DNA of 64,000 bases from Pseudomonas jinjuensis (GTDB lineage: Bacteria; Pseudomonadota; Gammaproteobacteria; Pseudomonadales; Pseudomonadaceae), in NCBI RefSeq assembly GCF_900103845.1, contig NZ_FNIJ01000004.1, forward strand, positions 186,001-250,000. Reading direction: 5' to 3'. Shown piece after piece: positions 1 to 9,484 of the stretch. The first letter of the stretch is position 1. Each line of letters opens with the position of its first letter. A program made the translations under genes and the position numbers. The notes under the pieces are model-generated. The model ran no database searches. It saw nothing but the letters and a program-made list of their open reading frames with translations, and had not been told where the DNA came from.

Positions 1-1367
1 CTGGCCAGTCCGGCCAGGTAGGCGGCGCCAAGTGCAGTGACTTCCTTCACCGCCGGGCGCTCGACCAGCGTGCCGAGCATATCGGCCTGGAACTGCATGA
101 GGAAGTTGTTGCTTACCGCGCCGCCGTCGACACGTAGCGCCCTGAGCGGCTCGCCAGCGTCGCGCTGCATGGCTTCAAGCACATCGCAGGCCTGGTAAGC
201 GATGGATTCGAGCGCTGCCCGAATCAGGTGGTAGGTCTTCACCCCGCGGGTCAGGCCGAAAACCGCGCCGCGTGCATAGGGGTCCCAGTAGGGCGCGCCC
301 AGGCCTGTAAAGGCGGGCACAAGATAGACGCCATGGCTGTCCTTGGCTTTGGTCGCAAAATATTCGGAATCGAACGAGTCGTCGATCAGCTTGAGTTCGT
401 CTCGCAGCCACTGGACTGTCGAGCCAGCGTTGAAGATCGCCCCCTCCAGCGCATAGGCCACCTCGCCGCGGGGCCCGCAGGCGATGGTGGTGAGCAACCC
501 ATGTGCAGACTGCACGGCCTTGGCGCCGGTATTCATCAGCAGAAAGCAGCCTGTACCGTAGGTGTTCTTGGCCTGGCCGGGCTCGACGCACATGTGGCCG
601 AACAGCGCCGCCTGCTGGTCTCCGGCGATGCCGGCGATCGGGATGCCGTCGTCCTCGTCGCAGCCGGCGATGCAGGCGTGGCCGTAGATTTCCGAGGAGG
701 AGCGGACCTGCGGCAGCATTTCGCGCGGGATGTCGAGGATCTCGAGCATCCGGGCGTCCCAATCCAGGGTATGGATATCGAAAAGCATGGTCCGCGAGGC
801 GTTGGTGAAGTCGGTGACGTGCACTCGGCCCTGGGTCATCTTCCAGATCAGCCAGGAGTCGACCGTGCCGAACAGCAGTTCTCCGCGCCGCGCGCGTTCG
901 CGACTGCCTTCGACGTGATCGAGAATCCATTTGATCTTGGTTGCGGAGAAGTAGGGGTCAATGACCAGGCCGGTATGCTCCTTGACGTACTCCTCCAGCC
1001 CTCTGCTCTTGAGCTCCTCGCATATCGCGGCGCTTCGCCGGCACTGCCAGACGATGGCGTTATGGATCGGGCGACCGCTCTGCTTGTCCCAGATAATCGT
1101 GGTTTCGCGCTGATTGGTGATGCCGATGGCAGCCACCTGCCGGTGGTCGATGCCGGCTTGCGCCAGTGCTTCCACCAGGGTGGCGCTTTGCGTGGCCCAG
1201 ATCTCCATGGGGTCGTGCTCGACCCATCCCGTCTGCGGATAGATCTGCGTGAACTCGTGTTGCGCCACGCTGACGATGTTGGCATCGCGGTCGAGCACGA
1301 TGGCCCGTGAGCTGGTGGTGCCTTGGTCCAGGGCGACGATGTATTGCTTATTGTTGGTCTGGGTCAT
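1..1367 (-). CDS. glpK: Glycerol kinase (3' end cut by window edge)
   Basis: ATP-dependent phosphorylation of glycerol to sn-glycerol-3-phosphate in the cytoplasm. The reading frame from the ATG at 1367 gives an N-terminus [20 protein letters not shown], the FGGY-kinase phosphate-binding loop (DQGTTSSR, about residues 14-21). Further in are the motifs [26 protein letters not shown] and [21 protein letters not shown], all typical of glycerol kinase. About 455 of roughly 500 residues lie inside the window, so the stop codon is off the left edge. An AAGG ribosome-binding site precedes the ATG. It follows glpF on the same strand by 69 bp and is probably co-transcribed. The rest of the glp locus (glpR, glpD) would be expected further left. 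Family assignment is very secure. Confidence 0.96.
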   Translation of the reverse strand, partial: MTQTNNKQYIVALDQGTTSSRAIVLDRDANIVSVAQHEFTQIYPQTGWVEHDPMEIWATQSATLVEALAQAGIDHRQVAAIGITNQRETTIIWDKQSGRPIHNAIVWQCRRSAAICEELKSRGLEEYVKEHTGLVIDPYFSATKIKWILDHVEGSRERARRGELLFGTVDSWLIWKMTQGRVHVTDFTNASRTMLFDIHTLDWDARMLEILDIPREMLPQVRSSSEIYGHACIAGCDEDDGIPIAGIAGDQQAALFGHMCVEPGQAKNTYGTGCFLLMNTGAKAVQSAHGLLTTIACGPRGEVAYALEGAIFNAGSTVQWLRDELKLIDDSFDSEYFATKAKDSHGVYLVPAFTGLGAPYWDPYARGAVFGLTRGVKTYHLIRAALESIAYQACDVLEAMQRDAGEPLRALRVDGGAVSNNFLMQFQADMLGTLVERPAVKEVTALGAAYLAGLA

Positions 1368-1436
1368 TTGGGTGGCCTTCTGGAGTTCGGGTGTAACAGG
1401 AGCGGGCCTCTTTGGCCCGTAGGAGGGCTGCGGCAG

Positions 1437-2234
1437 TCAGGTGTGGCTGGGCAGGTGGCGGGCGATCAGCCAACGGTAGGCGGCGGCGCCCAGGCAGGCG
1501 CCGAGAAGCGGAGCCGTCAAGGGGACCAGGAAATAGGGGATGTCCCGCCCGCCGGTCAGGGCGATGTCTCCCCAGCCGGCAAGGTAAGTCATCAGCCTGG
1601 GGCCGAGATCACGGGCAGGGTTCATGGCGAAACCGGTCAGGGGTCCCATCGAGCCGCCGATGACCGCGACCAGAAAGCCGATCAGCAGTGGCGCGAGAGG
1701 GTCGCGTGGCAGTCCGTTACCGTCGTCGGTCAGGGCCATGATCACGGTCAGCAGGATGCCGGTAATCACCGTCTCCACGACGAATGCCTGGCCGACCGAA
1801 AGCAGGGGGTTGGGGTAGGTGGAGAAGACCGAGGCCAAGGCAAGGCTGGCCTGGCTGCCGCGAACGATATGGTGGCTTTGTTCGTAAGCGAAAAAAAAGT
1901 TCGAATACAGCCAGTAGACCAACGCGGCGGACAGGAAGGCTCCCGTCAGCTGGGCGAGGATGTAGGCGGGCAACTTGCGGCGGTCGAAGCCGCCGAACAG
2001 GCACAGCGCGACGCTGACCGCCGGATTGAGATGGGCGCCGGAAATACCGGCGCTGACGTAGACCGCCAGACTTACTGCCAGGCCCCAGATCAGGCTGATC
2101 TCCCACAGACCGAGGTCGGCGCCACCGACCACGAGGGCGGCGACGCAGCCAGTGCCGAAGAAGATGAGAAGGGCTGTTCCGACGAATTCGGCCAGGCATT
2201 GGCCGAGGAGTGAGGGTGCGGGCATGTCGTGCAT
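1437..2234 (-). CDS. glpF: Glycerol uptake facilitator (aquaglyceroporin)
   Basis: Inner-membrane channel that lets glycerol diffuse into the cell, where GlpK traps it by phosphorylation. The 265-residue protein has the two half-helix motifs of the MIP family: NPA at residues 70-72 (GAHLNPAVS) and NPARD at 205-209. The Asp after the second NPA box is the glyceroporin, rather than water-channel, form. Six hydrophobic segments can be followed through the sequence. The start ATG at 2234 is preceded by an AGGT site; a second Met three codons inside is possible. It is the first gene of the glpFK operon and lies directly downstream of a promoter with GlpR-like operators. Confidence 0.95.
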   Translation of the reverse strand: MHDMPAPSLLGQCLAEFVGTALLIFFGTGCVAALVVGGADLGLWEISLIWGLAVSLAVYVSAGISGAHLNPAVSVALCLFGGFDRRKLPAYILAQLTGAFLSAALVYWLYSNFFFAYEQSHHIVRGSQASLALASVFSTYPNPLLSVGQAFVVETVITGILLTVIMALTDDGNGLPRDPLAPLLIGFLVAVIGGSMGPLTGFAMNPARDLGPRLMTYLAGWGDIALTGGRDIPYFLVPLTAPLLGACLGAAAYRWLIARHLPSHT

Positions 2235-2280
2235 GGAGGTCTACCTGCGTTCTTGTATTTATTTTCGGACCTGACGGTCG

Positions 2281-2326
2281 CCGTGTTCGTTTTCGAAAAA
2301 ATATACTCACAAACGAACACTGTCAA
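2281..2326 (-). promoter_or_regulatory. glpF promoter with overlapping GlpR-like operators
   Basis: On the minus strand, TTGACA (2326-2321) is followed after 17 bp by TATTTT (2303-2298), a near-consensus sigma70 promoter. The arms GTGTTCGT (2283-2290) and ACGAACAC (2313-2320) are inverted. The segment TGTTCGTTTTCGAAAA at 2284-2299 closely resembles the TGTTCG...CGAACA operator of GlpR/DeoR-type repressors. The second TGTTCG half-site falls inside the -35/-10 spacer. The layout suggests repression relieved by glycerol-3-phosphate, as known for glp operons; binding itself is inferred. Confidence 0.7.
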
Positions 2327-2790
2327 TCATGCTCTGTAGATTCAATCGATGGATGCGACGCAATGAGTTCTGGGGCGCAGAAGGAGCACTTGAGATGAAG
2401 CAATGACCTCAAATCCATTACACCGAGAACCAGAGGAATTGGCAGGGATCGTAGGAAGCAAGGCGACTTGCTCCAACGATTGGCGCAGCTGTTCGTTCAG
2501 GACCATTCCTGGTCCAGCGCATGCTGGCGGAGACCGGCAGGATATGTCCGGCGGCCCGGATCAGTGGTGAGATCAGCCGCTATGGTGACTCGTGCTGCTT
2601 TGCGCCAGGCAGGCCGATCAGGCGGCCCGGGATCGGACCTGTCGCACCGGTATCTGCAAGCTTGTCCAGGACGCAGGACTGCCTCGGGTCGTGGCGGAGA
2701 AGCTCCTGGTGCAGCGGTGGCCACAACAAATAGCTCCGCCGCTTCGAGGTCCGGGCTCCATCCTTCCCACGCTCCCACATCCGGGCAGGG
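2327..2790. other. 464-bp stretch with no recognisable gene
   Basis: The stretch lies between the glpF promoter and the GntR/FCD gene. Short open frames exist on both strands (for example 2497-2778 and 2580-2780, minus), but their translations are rich in Arg, Pro and Gly. They match no family I recognise and lack good ribosome-binding sites. No clear repeat or terminator was found. It could hold degraded coding sequence. Confidence 0.4.
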
Positions 2791-3507
2791 TCAGACCACC
2801 GCCATCTTCGCCGTCAGGTTCTGCTGCATGTAGTCGAGGAAGCGCCGCTGGAACAGCATGGTGTGTTCGTGGGCGGCCTTTTCCGCGGCGTCGGCGTCGC
2901 GGGCGGCGATGGCCTGGATGATTTCCTCGTGATCACGGCCGAGCTTGATCGAGCTGGCGGAGCTGACGATATGGTCGAAATGCAGGTGCAGCAGGCGCTG
3001 GCCTTCGCCGAGCAGGCGCTCGTAGTAGGTGATGAAGTACGGATTGCGCCCCGCCTCGGCGATGGCCATGTGGAAGGCCTTGTTCAGTTCCGACATCTTC
3101 TGGAAATCACCGCTCACCACGGCATCCATGTAGGCCTCGTCGGCCTTGCGGATGCGGACCAGGTCCTCGTCGCGGTGCTGCGTTGCCGCCAGGCGGGTGA
3201 CGGCGCGCTGGATCAGGTCCAGGGCGCCGATGTAGTTGGGGAATTCCTCGATCTCGAAGGGCGTCACCAGGGTCGTGCGGTTCGGCAGGATGGTCACCAG
3301 GCCTTCGGTGATCAGGCGGGCCAGTGCATCGCGCACCGGTGAGCGAGACAGGCCGAATTGCGCGGCGAGGGAGACCTCGTCCAGCTGAACCCCGGGCTTG
3401 AGCTTCAGCGTGAGAATCTGCTTGCGCAGTTCCTCATAGATGTAGCGCCCGCCATGGCGGCGGCCGTTGCTCTCCCCTTCTGTTTCCTTTTCTTTCTTGG
3501 CCATCAT
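2791..3507 (-). CDS. GntR-family regulator, FCD subfamily
   Basis: Predicted metabolite-responsive transcription factor of 238 residues. An N-terminal winged helix-turn-helix (about residues 20-85) contains YEELRKQILTLKLKPG and LAAQFGLSRSPVRDALARL, classic GntR signatures. It is followed by an all-helical FCD effector domain with metal-ligand-type residues in MSELNKAFHMAIAEAG and a late His-rich helix (AAHEHTMLFQRRF). It is the last gene of the leftward hydroxyproline operon, 50 bp beyond the proline-racemase-family gene, so it most likely controls that operon. In P. aeruginosa the equivalent locus is described with a different type of regulator, so orthology is not claimed. The start may be either of two adjacent ATGs. 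Confidence 0.85.
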   Translation of the reverse strand: MMAKKEKETEGESNGRRHGGRYIYEELRKQILTLKLKPGVQLDEVSLAAQFGLSRSPVRDALARLITEGLVTILPNRTTLVTPFEIEEFPNYIGALDLIQRAVTRLAATQHRDEDLVRIRKADEAYMDAVVSGDFQKMSELNKAFHMAIAEAGRNPYFITYYERLLGEGQRLLHLHFDHIVSSASSIKLGRDHEEIIQAIAARDADAAEKAAHEHTMLFQRRFLDYMQQNLTAKMAVV

Positions 3508-3557
3508 CAGGTCTCGGAATATGCGGGCTGTGTCGTACAGACCAGCCCGTCATTTTA

Positions 3558-4589
3558 TCAGGTGGACGGGAACGCCGGCCCCCAGGTATCGCTCAGCATG
3601 AACCCCGCCGCCAGCGGATCGTCCGGATCGACGCCGATCTGCTGGATGCCGTACAGCCACGCCCTGCCCTCCACCCGCGGCAGCACGGCCGGGCGGCCAC
3701 CCACCTCGGTGCGGCCGAGCAGCTCCACCTTGAACTCGCCACCAATGGTCGAGCGCGAGGTCAGCCGGTCGCCCACCTCGACGAGCCCCCGCGCCGCCAG
3801 CGTCGCCAGGTTGGCCGAACTGCCGGTGCCGCAGGGCGAGCGGTCGACCCGGCCTGGCGGCAGCGTGGTGCAGGTCTGGTAGATGCGCTCGTCCACGCGG
3901 TTGCGGAACATCACGTAGGCAACCTCGTCGATCTGCGGGAACAGCGGATGCTGCACGCGGACCTGCTGGTTGATCACCTCCTTCAGCTTCACCCCGGCCG
4001 CCGCCAGCTCGCGGGCGTTCTCCGGGGCAATGGTCAGGCCGACCTGCTCGACATCGATCAGCGCGTAGTACACGCCACCGAAGGCGATATCGGTCTTGAG
4101 CGTGCCGAATTCCGCCGTCTCGATGCCCACATCCATCTGCTCGACGAAGGACGGCACCATGTCCAGCGACACGCTCAGGCAGCGCCCGTCCGCGCAGCGC
4201 GCCCGCGCCGTCACCAGGCCCGCCGGGGTATCCAGCACCACGGTGGTTTCCGGCTCCTGCATCGGCAGCATGCCCAGTTCCAGCAGTGCGGTGACCACGC
4301 AGATGCAGTTGCTGCCGGACATCGGGTGCGCCTTGTCCGCCTGCAGCACGATGAAGCCCGCATCAGCCTCAGGGTGGGTTGGCGGCAGCAGCAGGTTCAC
4401 CGACATCTGCAGGCAGCCGCGCGGTTCCAGCACCACCAGCCGGCGCAGGCTGTCGTCCACCTCGTTGATATGGTTCATCTTGTCCAGCATGGTCGCGCCG
4501 GGGATGCCGAGCACCCCGCCGGTGATGACCTTGCCGATCTCGCCTTCGCAGTGCACGTCGGCGAGTTGCAGCGTTTTCTTCCAGCGCAT
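3558..4589 (-). CDS. Proline racemase superfamily enzyme, Ser/Cys type
   Basis: Predicted hydroxyproline epimerase or dehydratase of 343 residues. The first active-site loop reads PMSGSNC, placing Ser91 where proline racemase and 4-hydroxyproline epimerase carry Cys. The second reads [10 protein letters not shown] with Cys253. This superfamily contains Cys/Cys, Ser/Cys and Cys/Thr pairs, and the pair influences which substrate and reaction are used. The gene shares an operon with a Cys/Cys paralogue (7483-8526), so it probably handles a different hydroxyproline isomer; it resembles the lhpK position of P. aeruginosa. The start at 4589 (MRWKKTLQLADVH) is chosen because GAGGT precedes it; a longer frame opens at 4637. 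It lies 10 bp after the aldehyde dehydrogenase gene. Confidence 0.85.
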   Translation of the reverse strand: MRWKKTLQLADVHCEGEIGKVITGGVLGIPGATMLDKMNHINEVDDSLRRLVVLEPRGCLQMSVNLLLPPTHPEADAGFIVLQADKAHPMSGSNCICVVTALLELGMLPMQEPETTVVLDTPAGLVTARARCADGRCLSVSLDMVPSFVEQMDVGIETAEFGTLKTDIAFGGVYYALIDVEQVGLTIAPENARELAAAGVKLKEVINQQVRVQHPLFPQIDEVAYVMFRNRVDERIYQTCTTLPPGRVDRSPCGTGSSANLATLAARGLVEVGDRLTSRSTIGGEFKVELLGRTEVGGRPAVLPRVEGRAWLYGIQQIGVDPDDPLAAGFMLSDTWGPAFPST

Positions 4590-4599
4590 CAGTCGCACC

Positions 4600-6072
4600 T
4601 CACTTGATGTACCAGCCCCAGGGCTGCTCGCTGTCATAGCGGGTGATCTGCTTGGTTTCCAGGTAGTTGTTCAGGCCCCATTCGCCCAGCTCGCGGCCGA
4701 TGCCGCTCTGCTTGTAGCCACCCCACGGCGCCTCGGTGAAGGTCGGCTGCGAGCAGTTGATCCACACGATGCCGGCACGCAGGCGACGGGCCACGCGCTC
4801 GCAGCGCGGGATATCGCGGGACATCACAGCAGCGGCCAGGCCGAAGCGCGAGTCGTTGGCGGAACGAACCGCCTCTTCCTCGCTATCGAAGGGACGCACG
4901 CAGACCACCGGGCCGAAGATCTCTTCCTGCCAGATCCAGCTGTCTTCCGGCACGTCGGCGAAGATGGTCGGCTGCAGGTAGAAGCCCTTGTCGAAGCCGG
5001 CCGGACGCTCGCCGCCACAGACCAGTTGCGCGCCCTCCTCGCGACCACGGGCGATGGCCTCCAGCACCTTGTCGTACTGAACCTGGCTGACCAGCGGACC
5101 GAGCAGCACGCCCTCCTCCAGGCCATTGCCGATGCGGACCTTGCGGGCTTCCTCAGCCAGGCGCGCGAGCAGCGGCTCGTAGAGTTCGCGCTGTACCAGC
5201 ACCCGCGAGGTGGCCGAGCAGACCTGCCCCTGGTTCCAGAAGATGCCGAACATGATCCATTCCACCGCTGCCTCGACGTCGGCGTCGGCGAAGATCACGA
5301 AGGGCGACTTGCCGCCCAGCTCCAGGCTGACGTTTTTGATGTCGCGGGCCGCCGCCTGCATGATCCGGCTGCCGGTGGGCACGCTGCCGGTGAAGGCCAG
5401 CTTGTCGATGCCGGGGTGTTCGGCCAGCGGCGCGCCGGCATCCGGGCCGAGCCCCGTCACCACGTTGAGCACGCCTGCAGGTAGCCCGGCCTTGTCGGCG
5501 ATATCCGCCAGTTGCAGCGCGGTCAGCGGGGTCAGTTCGGAGGGTTTGAGGACCATGCAGCAGCCGGCCGCCAGCGCCGGGGCGGCCTTCCAGGCCGCCA
5601 TCAGCATCGGGAAGTTCCACGGGATGATCGCCCCGGCCACGCCGACCGGCTCCTTGCGCGCCACCGAGCTGAAGCGCTCGTCGGCCAGCGCGACCTGCTG
5701 CTCCTGCGATGCATCCAGCTTCTCGGCCAGATCGGCGTAGAAGTCGAAGCAACCGGCGGTATCGCCGATATCCCACAGCGCCTCGGGCAGCGGCTTGCCG
5801 TTGTCGCGCACTTCCAGCTCGGCCAGCTCCTGCTGGCGGTCACGGATGCCCTGGCCAATGCGGCGCAGGACCGCCGCGCGTTCGGCGCCGGACATGCGCG
5901 GCCACGGGCCTTCGTCGAAGGCAACGCGGGCAGCCTTCACCGCGGCATCGATGTCCTCGGCGGTGGCGGCGGCGACCTGGGCGATCACCTGCTCGCTGCC
6001 GGGGTCGACGGTCTCGAAGCTGCCGCCTTTCGCCGGGGAGACCCACTGTCCGTTGATATATAGCTTGTTCAT
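4600..6072 (-). CDS. NAD(P)-dependent aldehyde dehydrogenase (probable 2-oxoglutarate semialdehyde dehydrogenase)
   Basis: ALDH-superfamily enzyme of 490 residues. Visible are the cofactor and oxyanion motif GAIIPWNFPMLM, FTGSVPTGSRIM, the general-base region SLELGGKSP, and the catalytic Cys in WNQGQVCSATSR (about residue 290). The C-terminal WGGYKQSGIGRELG is typical. By sequence it looks closest to the betaine/amino-aldehyde dehydrogenase branch. By context, between hydroxyproline epimerase and oxidase genes, it most likely oxidises 2-oxoglutarate semialdehyde to 2-oxoglutarate, the last step of trans-4-hydroxyproline catabolism. That role is inference, and an aminoaldehyde substrate is the main alternative. 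Confidence 0.85.
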   Translation of the reverse strand: MNKLYINGQWVSPAKGGSFETVDPGSEQVIAQVAAATAEDIDAAVKAARVAFDEGPWPRMSGAERAAVLRRIGQGIRDRQQELAELEVRDNGKPLPEALWDIGDTAGCFDFYADLAEKLDASQEQQVALADERFSSVARKEPVGVAGAIIPWNFPMLMAAWKAAPALAAGCCMVLKPSELTPLTALQLADIADKAGLPAGVLNVVTGLGPDAGAPLAEHPGIDKLAFTGSVPTGSRIMQAAARDIKNVSLELGGKSPFVIFADADVEAAVEWIMFGIFWNQGQVCSATSRVLVQRELYEPLLARLAEEARKVRIGNGLEEGVLLGPLVSQVQYDKVLEAIARGREEGAQLVCGGERPAGFDKGFYLQPTIFADVPEDSWIWQEEIFGPVVCVRPFDSEEEAVRSANDSRFGLAAAVMSRDIPRCERVARRLRAGIVWINCSQPTFTEAPWGGYKQSGIGRELGEWGLNNYLETKQITRYDSEQPWGWYIK

Positions 6073-6148
6073 GCAACTCCTCCGATAAAAGCCTGTTCAA
6101 TGTCTGCCTGCGCTTGCTCATGCAGCGTTGAAAGCAGGCTCGAAATGC

Positions 6149-7486
6149 TCATTTACCGCTCGTAAACTGCGCTTTCTCGCCTGCTTTCGCCTTGCCTGAT
6201 CTGCGCTCGGCTAGACCTTGAAAGGCTTTACGAGCGAAGCGCCGGGCGCTGAATGGGGTGAGGTCCTGGGCGGGCTTGCGGCCGCCGGCGAGATCGGCGA
6301 TCAGGCGGCCGGTGGTGGCGCCGAGGGTCAGGCCAAGCTGGCCGTGGCCGAAGGCCATGAGCACGTTGTCGAGCTTCGGCGAGCGGTCGATGACCGGCTT
6401 GGTGTCCGGCAGGAACGGCCGGTAGCCGACGCCGAACTCGACGTTGCGGGTCTGCAGTTGGGGCAGGATGCGGGTGGCCTTTTCCAGGATGATTTCCGCC
6501 CGCCTGAAATTGGGTTCGGCATTCGGACCGGCGAACTCGATGGTGCCGCCGATCTGCAGGCCGCGGGTCATGGGGCTGAAGCAGAAGCCGCCGTCGGCGT
6601 AGATCACCGAATGGCGGAACTCCACTTCCGGGGTCGGCAGCACGGCCTGGTAGCCGGCGATGCCGGTGAGCGGGATATCCACGCCCAACTGGCCGAAGAA
6701 CTGCCGCGAGCCGGTGCCGGCCGCGACCACCACCAATTTCGCCGGGTAGCGCGCACCGCTGTTAAGAGTGACGCCGGAGGCCTGCCCGGCATTCTCGTCG
6801 ATGCGTTTCACCTGATCGCGCACGCGCACGCCGCCGCGCTCGACGAAGCTGGCGGTCAGCGCCGCGATGAAGCCCTCGGTATCGTTCACCGCGCGCCAGT
6901 CGGGGAACAGCAGGCCATGCCGGAACTTGCCGGCCAGCGCCGGTTCCAGGTCGCCGATGGCCGCGCCGTCGAGTTCCTCGGACTGGAAGCCCAGCGCCTT
7001 GCGCATCTCCAGATGCGGGCGCTCGCGGGTCAGCGCGGTGGGCGAATCGAAGACCTCGATGATCGGGCGCTGGCCGAGCAGCGTCCTGTCTTCGCAGGCA
7101 TCCAGCAGCGGCGCGTAGTCGTCGTAGACATGCTGGGTCAGCGCCGCCATTTCCCGGGCGATCTGCTCGATCCGCGCGTGCCGCGCGCAGGCCACGAAGC
7201 GCAGGAACCACGGCAGGATGCCCGGCAGCGCGCTGGGCCGCAGCGCCAGCGGGCCCTTCTGGTCGAGCAGCCAGCCCGGCACCTTCATCAGGATGCCCGG
7301 CTTGGACAGCGGGATGACTTCGCTCACCGCCATCTGTCCGCAGCTCCACTTCGCCGTGCTGTCGCCCGGCGCGGCCGGGTCGACCAGGGTCACGGCGTAG
7401 CCTTCGCGCTGCAGGTACAGCGCGCAACACACACCAACGATGCCGCCGCCAACGACCACGGCGGGGGCCGGATTCGGGTTGTTCAT
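6149..7486 (-). CDS. lhpB: FAD-dependent D-amino-acid (D-hydroxyproline) dehydrogenase, DadA-like
   Basis: Single-chain flavoprotein of 445 residues in the DAO/DadA family. The N-terminal dinucleotide-binding motif is [20 protein letters not shown]. The C-terminal FAD-contact region [20 protein letters not shown] is also present. It probably oxidises cis-4-hydroxy-D-proline, made by the epimerase, to the imine pyrroline-4-hydroxy-2-carboxylate, passing electrons to the respiratory chain. The ATG overlaps the epimerase stop (ATGA at 7486-7483), indicating translational coupling. I find no gene in the operon for the small ferredoxin-like subunits seen with some multi-subunit enzymes. The gene name follows the P. 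aeruginosa locus and is by context. Confidence 0.82.
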   Translation of the reverse strand: MNNPNPAPAVVVGGGIVGVCCALYLQREGYAVTLVDPAAPGDSTAKWSCGQMAVSEVIPLSKPGILMKVPGWLLDQKGPLALRPSALPGILPWFLRFVACARHARIEQIAREMAALTQHVYDDYAPLLDACEDRTLLGQRPIIEVFDSPTALTRERPHLEMRKALGFQSEELDGAAIGDLEPALAGKFRHGLLFPDWRAVNDTEGFIAALTASFVERGGVRVRDQVKRIDENAGQASGVTLNSGARYPAKLVVVAAGTGSRQFFGQLGVDIPLTGIAGYQAVLPTPEVEFRHSVIYADGGFCFSPMTRGLQIGGTIEFAGPNAEPNFRRAEIILEKATRILPQLQTRNVEFGVGYRPFLPDTKPVIDRSPKLDNVLMAFGHGQLGLTLGATTGRLIADLAGGRKPAQDLTPFSARRFARKAFQGLAERRSGKAKAGEKAQFTSGK

Positions 7487-8526
7487 TTCACACTCTCTTT
7501 CTGCGAGTGGTTGTCGGTGAATTCATCCAGGCTGAAGCCATTCCAGTACGGCTGCGCATCGTCGACGTAATACTCGGCGCGGCCGGTGATGTACGCCCTG
7601 CCCTCGACGCTGGGCCGCACGGCCGGCGTGGCGTCGCCCAGGCTGACGAGCGATTCGACGCGCCCATCGAAGCGGCTGCCGATCAGGCTCTCATGCCGGA
7701 ATACGCCATCCCGCGGCAACAGTCCACGGGCGAAGCGCTGGGCGACCCGTGCCGAGGTGCCGGTGCCGCAGGGCGAGCGGTCGACCAGGCTGTCGCCGGC
7801 GATCACCACGCTGCGCCCATCGGAGTCCGCCGCCAGCGGCCGCCCCGACCACATGCAGTGCTTCACGCCGGCAATGGAGGGGTTCTCCGGATGCACCACG
7901 TCGAACTCACGATTAACCCGTTGCTGGATGTCACGCCCCCACTCCAGCAGTTGCTGCGCAGTGAAGTGCTCGCAGCCCGGGTAGTTCGCCTGCGGCTCGA
8001 TGATCGGATAGAAGTTGCCGCCGTAGGCGATGTCGAAGGTCAGCGTGCCGAGCGGCGGCAAATCCACCGACACGTCGCGATGCAGCAGGAAGCTCGGCAC
8101 ATTGGTGAAGCGCACCGAGGCGACCTTGTCGCCGTTCATCTCGTAACGCGCACTGACCTGCCCCGCCGGCACGTCGACGACCACCGTCCCCGGCGTCTTC
8201 GGCTGCACCAGCCCGGCCTCCAGGGCGAAGGTGATGGAGCCGATGGTGGCGTGCCCGCACATCGGCAGGCAGCCGGACGTCTCGATGAACAGCAGGCTGA
8301 AGTCCGCTTCGGGGCTGGTCGGGGGGTAGAAGATGGTGCCGGACATGTGCGAATGCCCGCGCGGTTCCAGCATCAGCGCGCGGCGAACCCAGTCGGATTC
8401 GGCGACGAAGTGCTGGCGTCGCTCGCTCATTGTGGAACCGTGCAGCTCGGGTGCGCCGTCCACCACCATGCGCACCGGCATGCCTTCGGTGTGTCCTTCG
8501 ATACAGCTGAAAATGTGCCGGGTCAT
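7483..8526 (-). CDS. lhpA: 4-hydroxyproline 2-epimerase (Cys/Cys)
   Basis: Cofactor-independent epimerase converting trans-4-hydroxy-L-proline to cis-4-hydroxy-D-proline. Both catalytic cysteines are present: Cys90 in [10 protein letters not shown] and Cys253 in [10 protein letters not shown]. Length is 347 residues, normal for the family. The long open frame begins at 8628, but the family N-terminus [20 protein letters not shown] starts at 8526 (or the adjacent ATG at 8529), with AGGA just upstream, so the inner start is used. The stop overlaps the next gene's ATG. Its position between deaminase and oxidase genes fits the pathway order. Confidence 0.9.
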   Translation of the reverse strand: MTRHIFSCIEGHTEGMPVRMVVDGAPELHGSTMSERRQHFVAESDWVRRALMLEPRGHSHMSGTIFYPPTSPEADFSLLFIETSGCLPMCGHATIGSITFALEAGLVQPKTPGTVVVDVPAGQVSARYEMNGDKVASVRFTNVPSFLLHRDVSVDLPPLGTLTFDIAYGGNFYPIIEPQANYPGCEHFTAQQLLEWGRDIQQRVNREFDVVHPENPSIAGVKHCMWSGRPLAADSDGRSVVIAGDSLVDRSPCGTGTSARVAQRFARGLLPRDGVFRHESLIGSRFDGRVESLVSLGDATPAVRPSVEGRAYITGRAEYYVDDAQPYWNGFSLDEFTDNHSQKESVK

Positions 8527-8578
8527 CATCGATTCCTCATAGGCACGCCACCGAGGTCGGCAGCGGTGCCTGTAGCGG

Positions 8579-9457
8579 TCAGCGCTGGGAGGCTTCGAAC
8601 ACCTTGCGGAATTCGGCCTTCTCTTCATCGGTCAGCGGCAGCAGCGGCGCGCGCGCATTGCCCGCCTTGAAGCCGGCCAGTTCGCAGCCGTACTTCACCT
8701 TCTGCACGAACTTGCCGGCTTCCATGCTCGCCATCACCGGGAACAGCGACTTCACCACTTCCTGGGCGCCGGACAGGTCGCCGCTGGAGAACTTGCGGTA
8801 GAAGTCCACCACCTGGTTCGGGAAGCAGTTGGCCGGGCCGCATATCCAGCTGCTGGCGCCCCAGATGAAGAAGTCCAGCGCCTGGTCGTCGGACCCGCAG
8901 GACAGCTGGAAGTTGTCCTTGTAGGTGGTGCCGATCTCGATGGCGCGCAGCAGGTTGCCGCTGCTCTCCTTGATGCCGACGACGCGCGGGTGGTCCTTGA
9001 GCGCGTCCAGCACGCCGAAGCCGACCTCGACGTTGGTGCGCACCGGGTAGTTGTAGAGAACGACGTTGATCTCCGGGAAGGTGTCGAGAATGGTCTGGTA
9101 GTGCGCAGCCAGTTCTTCCTGGGACGGCAGCGCGTAGTACGGCGGCGCGATCAGCAGGTTGGTATAGCCGGCCTCGACGGTCTGCTTCACCTGTTCCAGC
9201 ACTTCGCGGGTGCAGGAACCGTTGGCGCCGGCGATCAGCACGCCGCGGTCGCCGACCACTTCCTTCACGGTCGCCAGTACCTGGCGGCGCTCCTCGTTGG
9301 TCAGCGCGTAGTACTCGCCGGTGGAACCCAGCGGGACGAAGCCGCTGACGCCGGCGTTCAGCTGGTACTCGACGATGGAGGCCAGGGTTTCGTGATCGAC
9401 GGCGCCGGACTTGTCGAAGGGCGTGACGAGGGCGGGCAGGATGCCTTTCATTTGCAT
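8579..9457 (-). CDS. lhpC: DapA-family deaminase (pyrroline-4-hydroxy-2-carboxylate deaminase)
   Basis: Class I aldolase-fold TIM-barrel protein of 292 residues, related to dihydrodipicolinate synthase. It shows PALVTPF near the start, GSTGEYYAL (substrate carboxylate loop), [10 protein letters not shown] with the conserved Tyr, and the Schiff-base lysine in VVGIKESSG. In this operon it most likely removes ammonia from pyrroline-4-hydroxy-2-carboxylate to give 2-oxoglutarate semialdehyde. True dihydrodipicolinate synthase activity is unlikely in this catabolic context. The start at 9457 has GGAG 7 bp upstream. Confidence 0.87.
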   Translation of the reverse strand: MQMKGILPALVTPFDKSGAVDHETLASIVEYQLNAGVSGFVPLGSTGEYYALTNEERRQVLATVKEVVGDRGVLIAGANGSCTREVLEQVKQTVEAGYTNLLIAPPYYALPSQEELAAHYQTILDTFPEINVVLYNYPVRTNVEVGFGVLDALKDHPRVVGIKESSGNLLRAIEIGTTYKDNFQLSCGSDDQALDFFIWGASSWICGPANCFPNQVVDFYRKFSSGDLSGAQEVVKSLFPVMASMEAGKFVQKVKYGCELAGFKAGNARAPLLPLTDEEKAEFRKVFEASQR

Positions 9458-9484
9458 GGTGATTCTCCGGGTTGGACGAGGGAG

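Noticed and set aside
228-1310. A 360-codon plus-strand frame opposite glpK
   Set aside because: Shadow of the glycerol kinase gene, which is clear on the minus strand.
2468-2833. Open frames between glpF and the GntR gene as possible small proteins or transposase remnants
   Set aside because: No motif, no good ribosome-binding site and no inverted repeats. Left as unassigned sequence.
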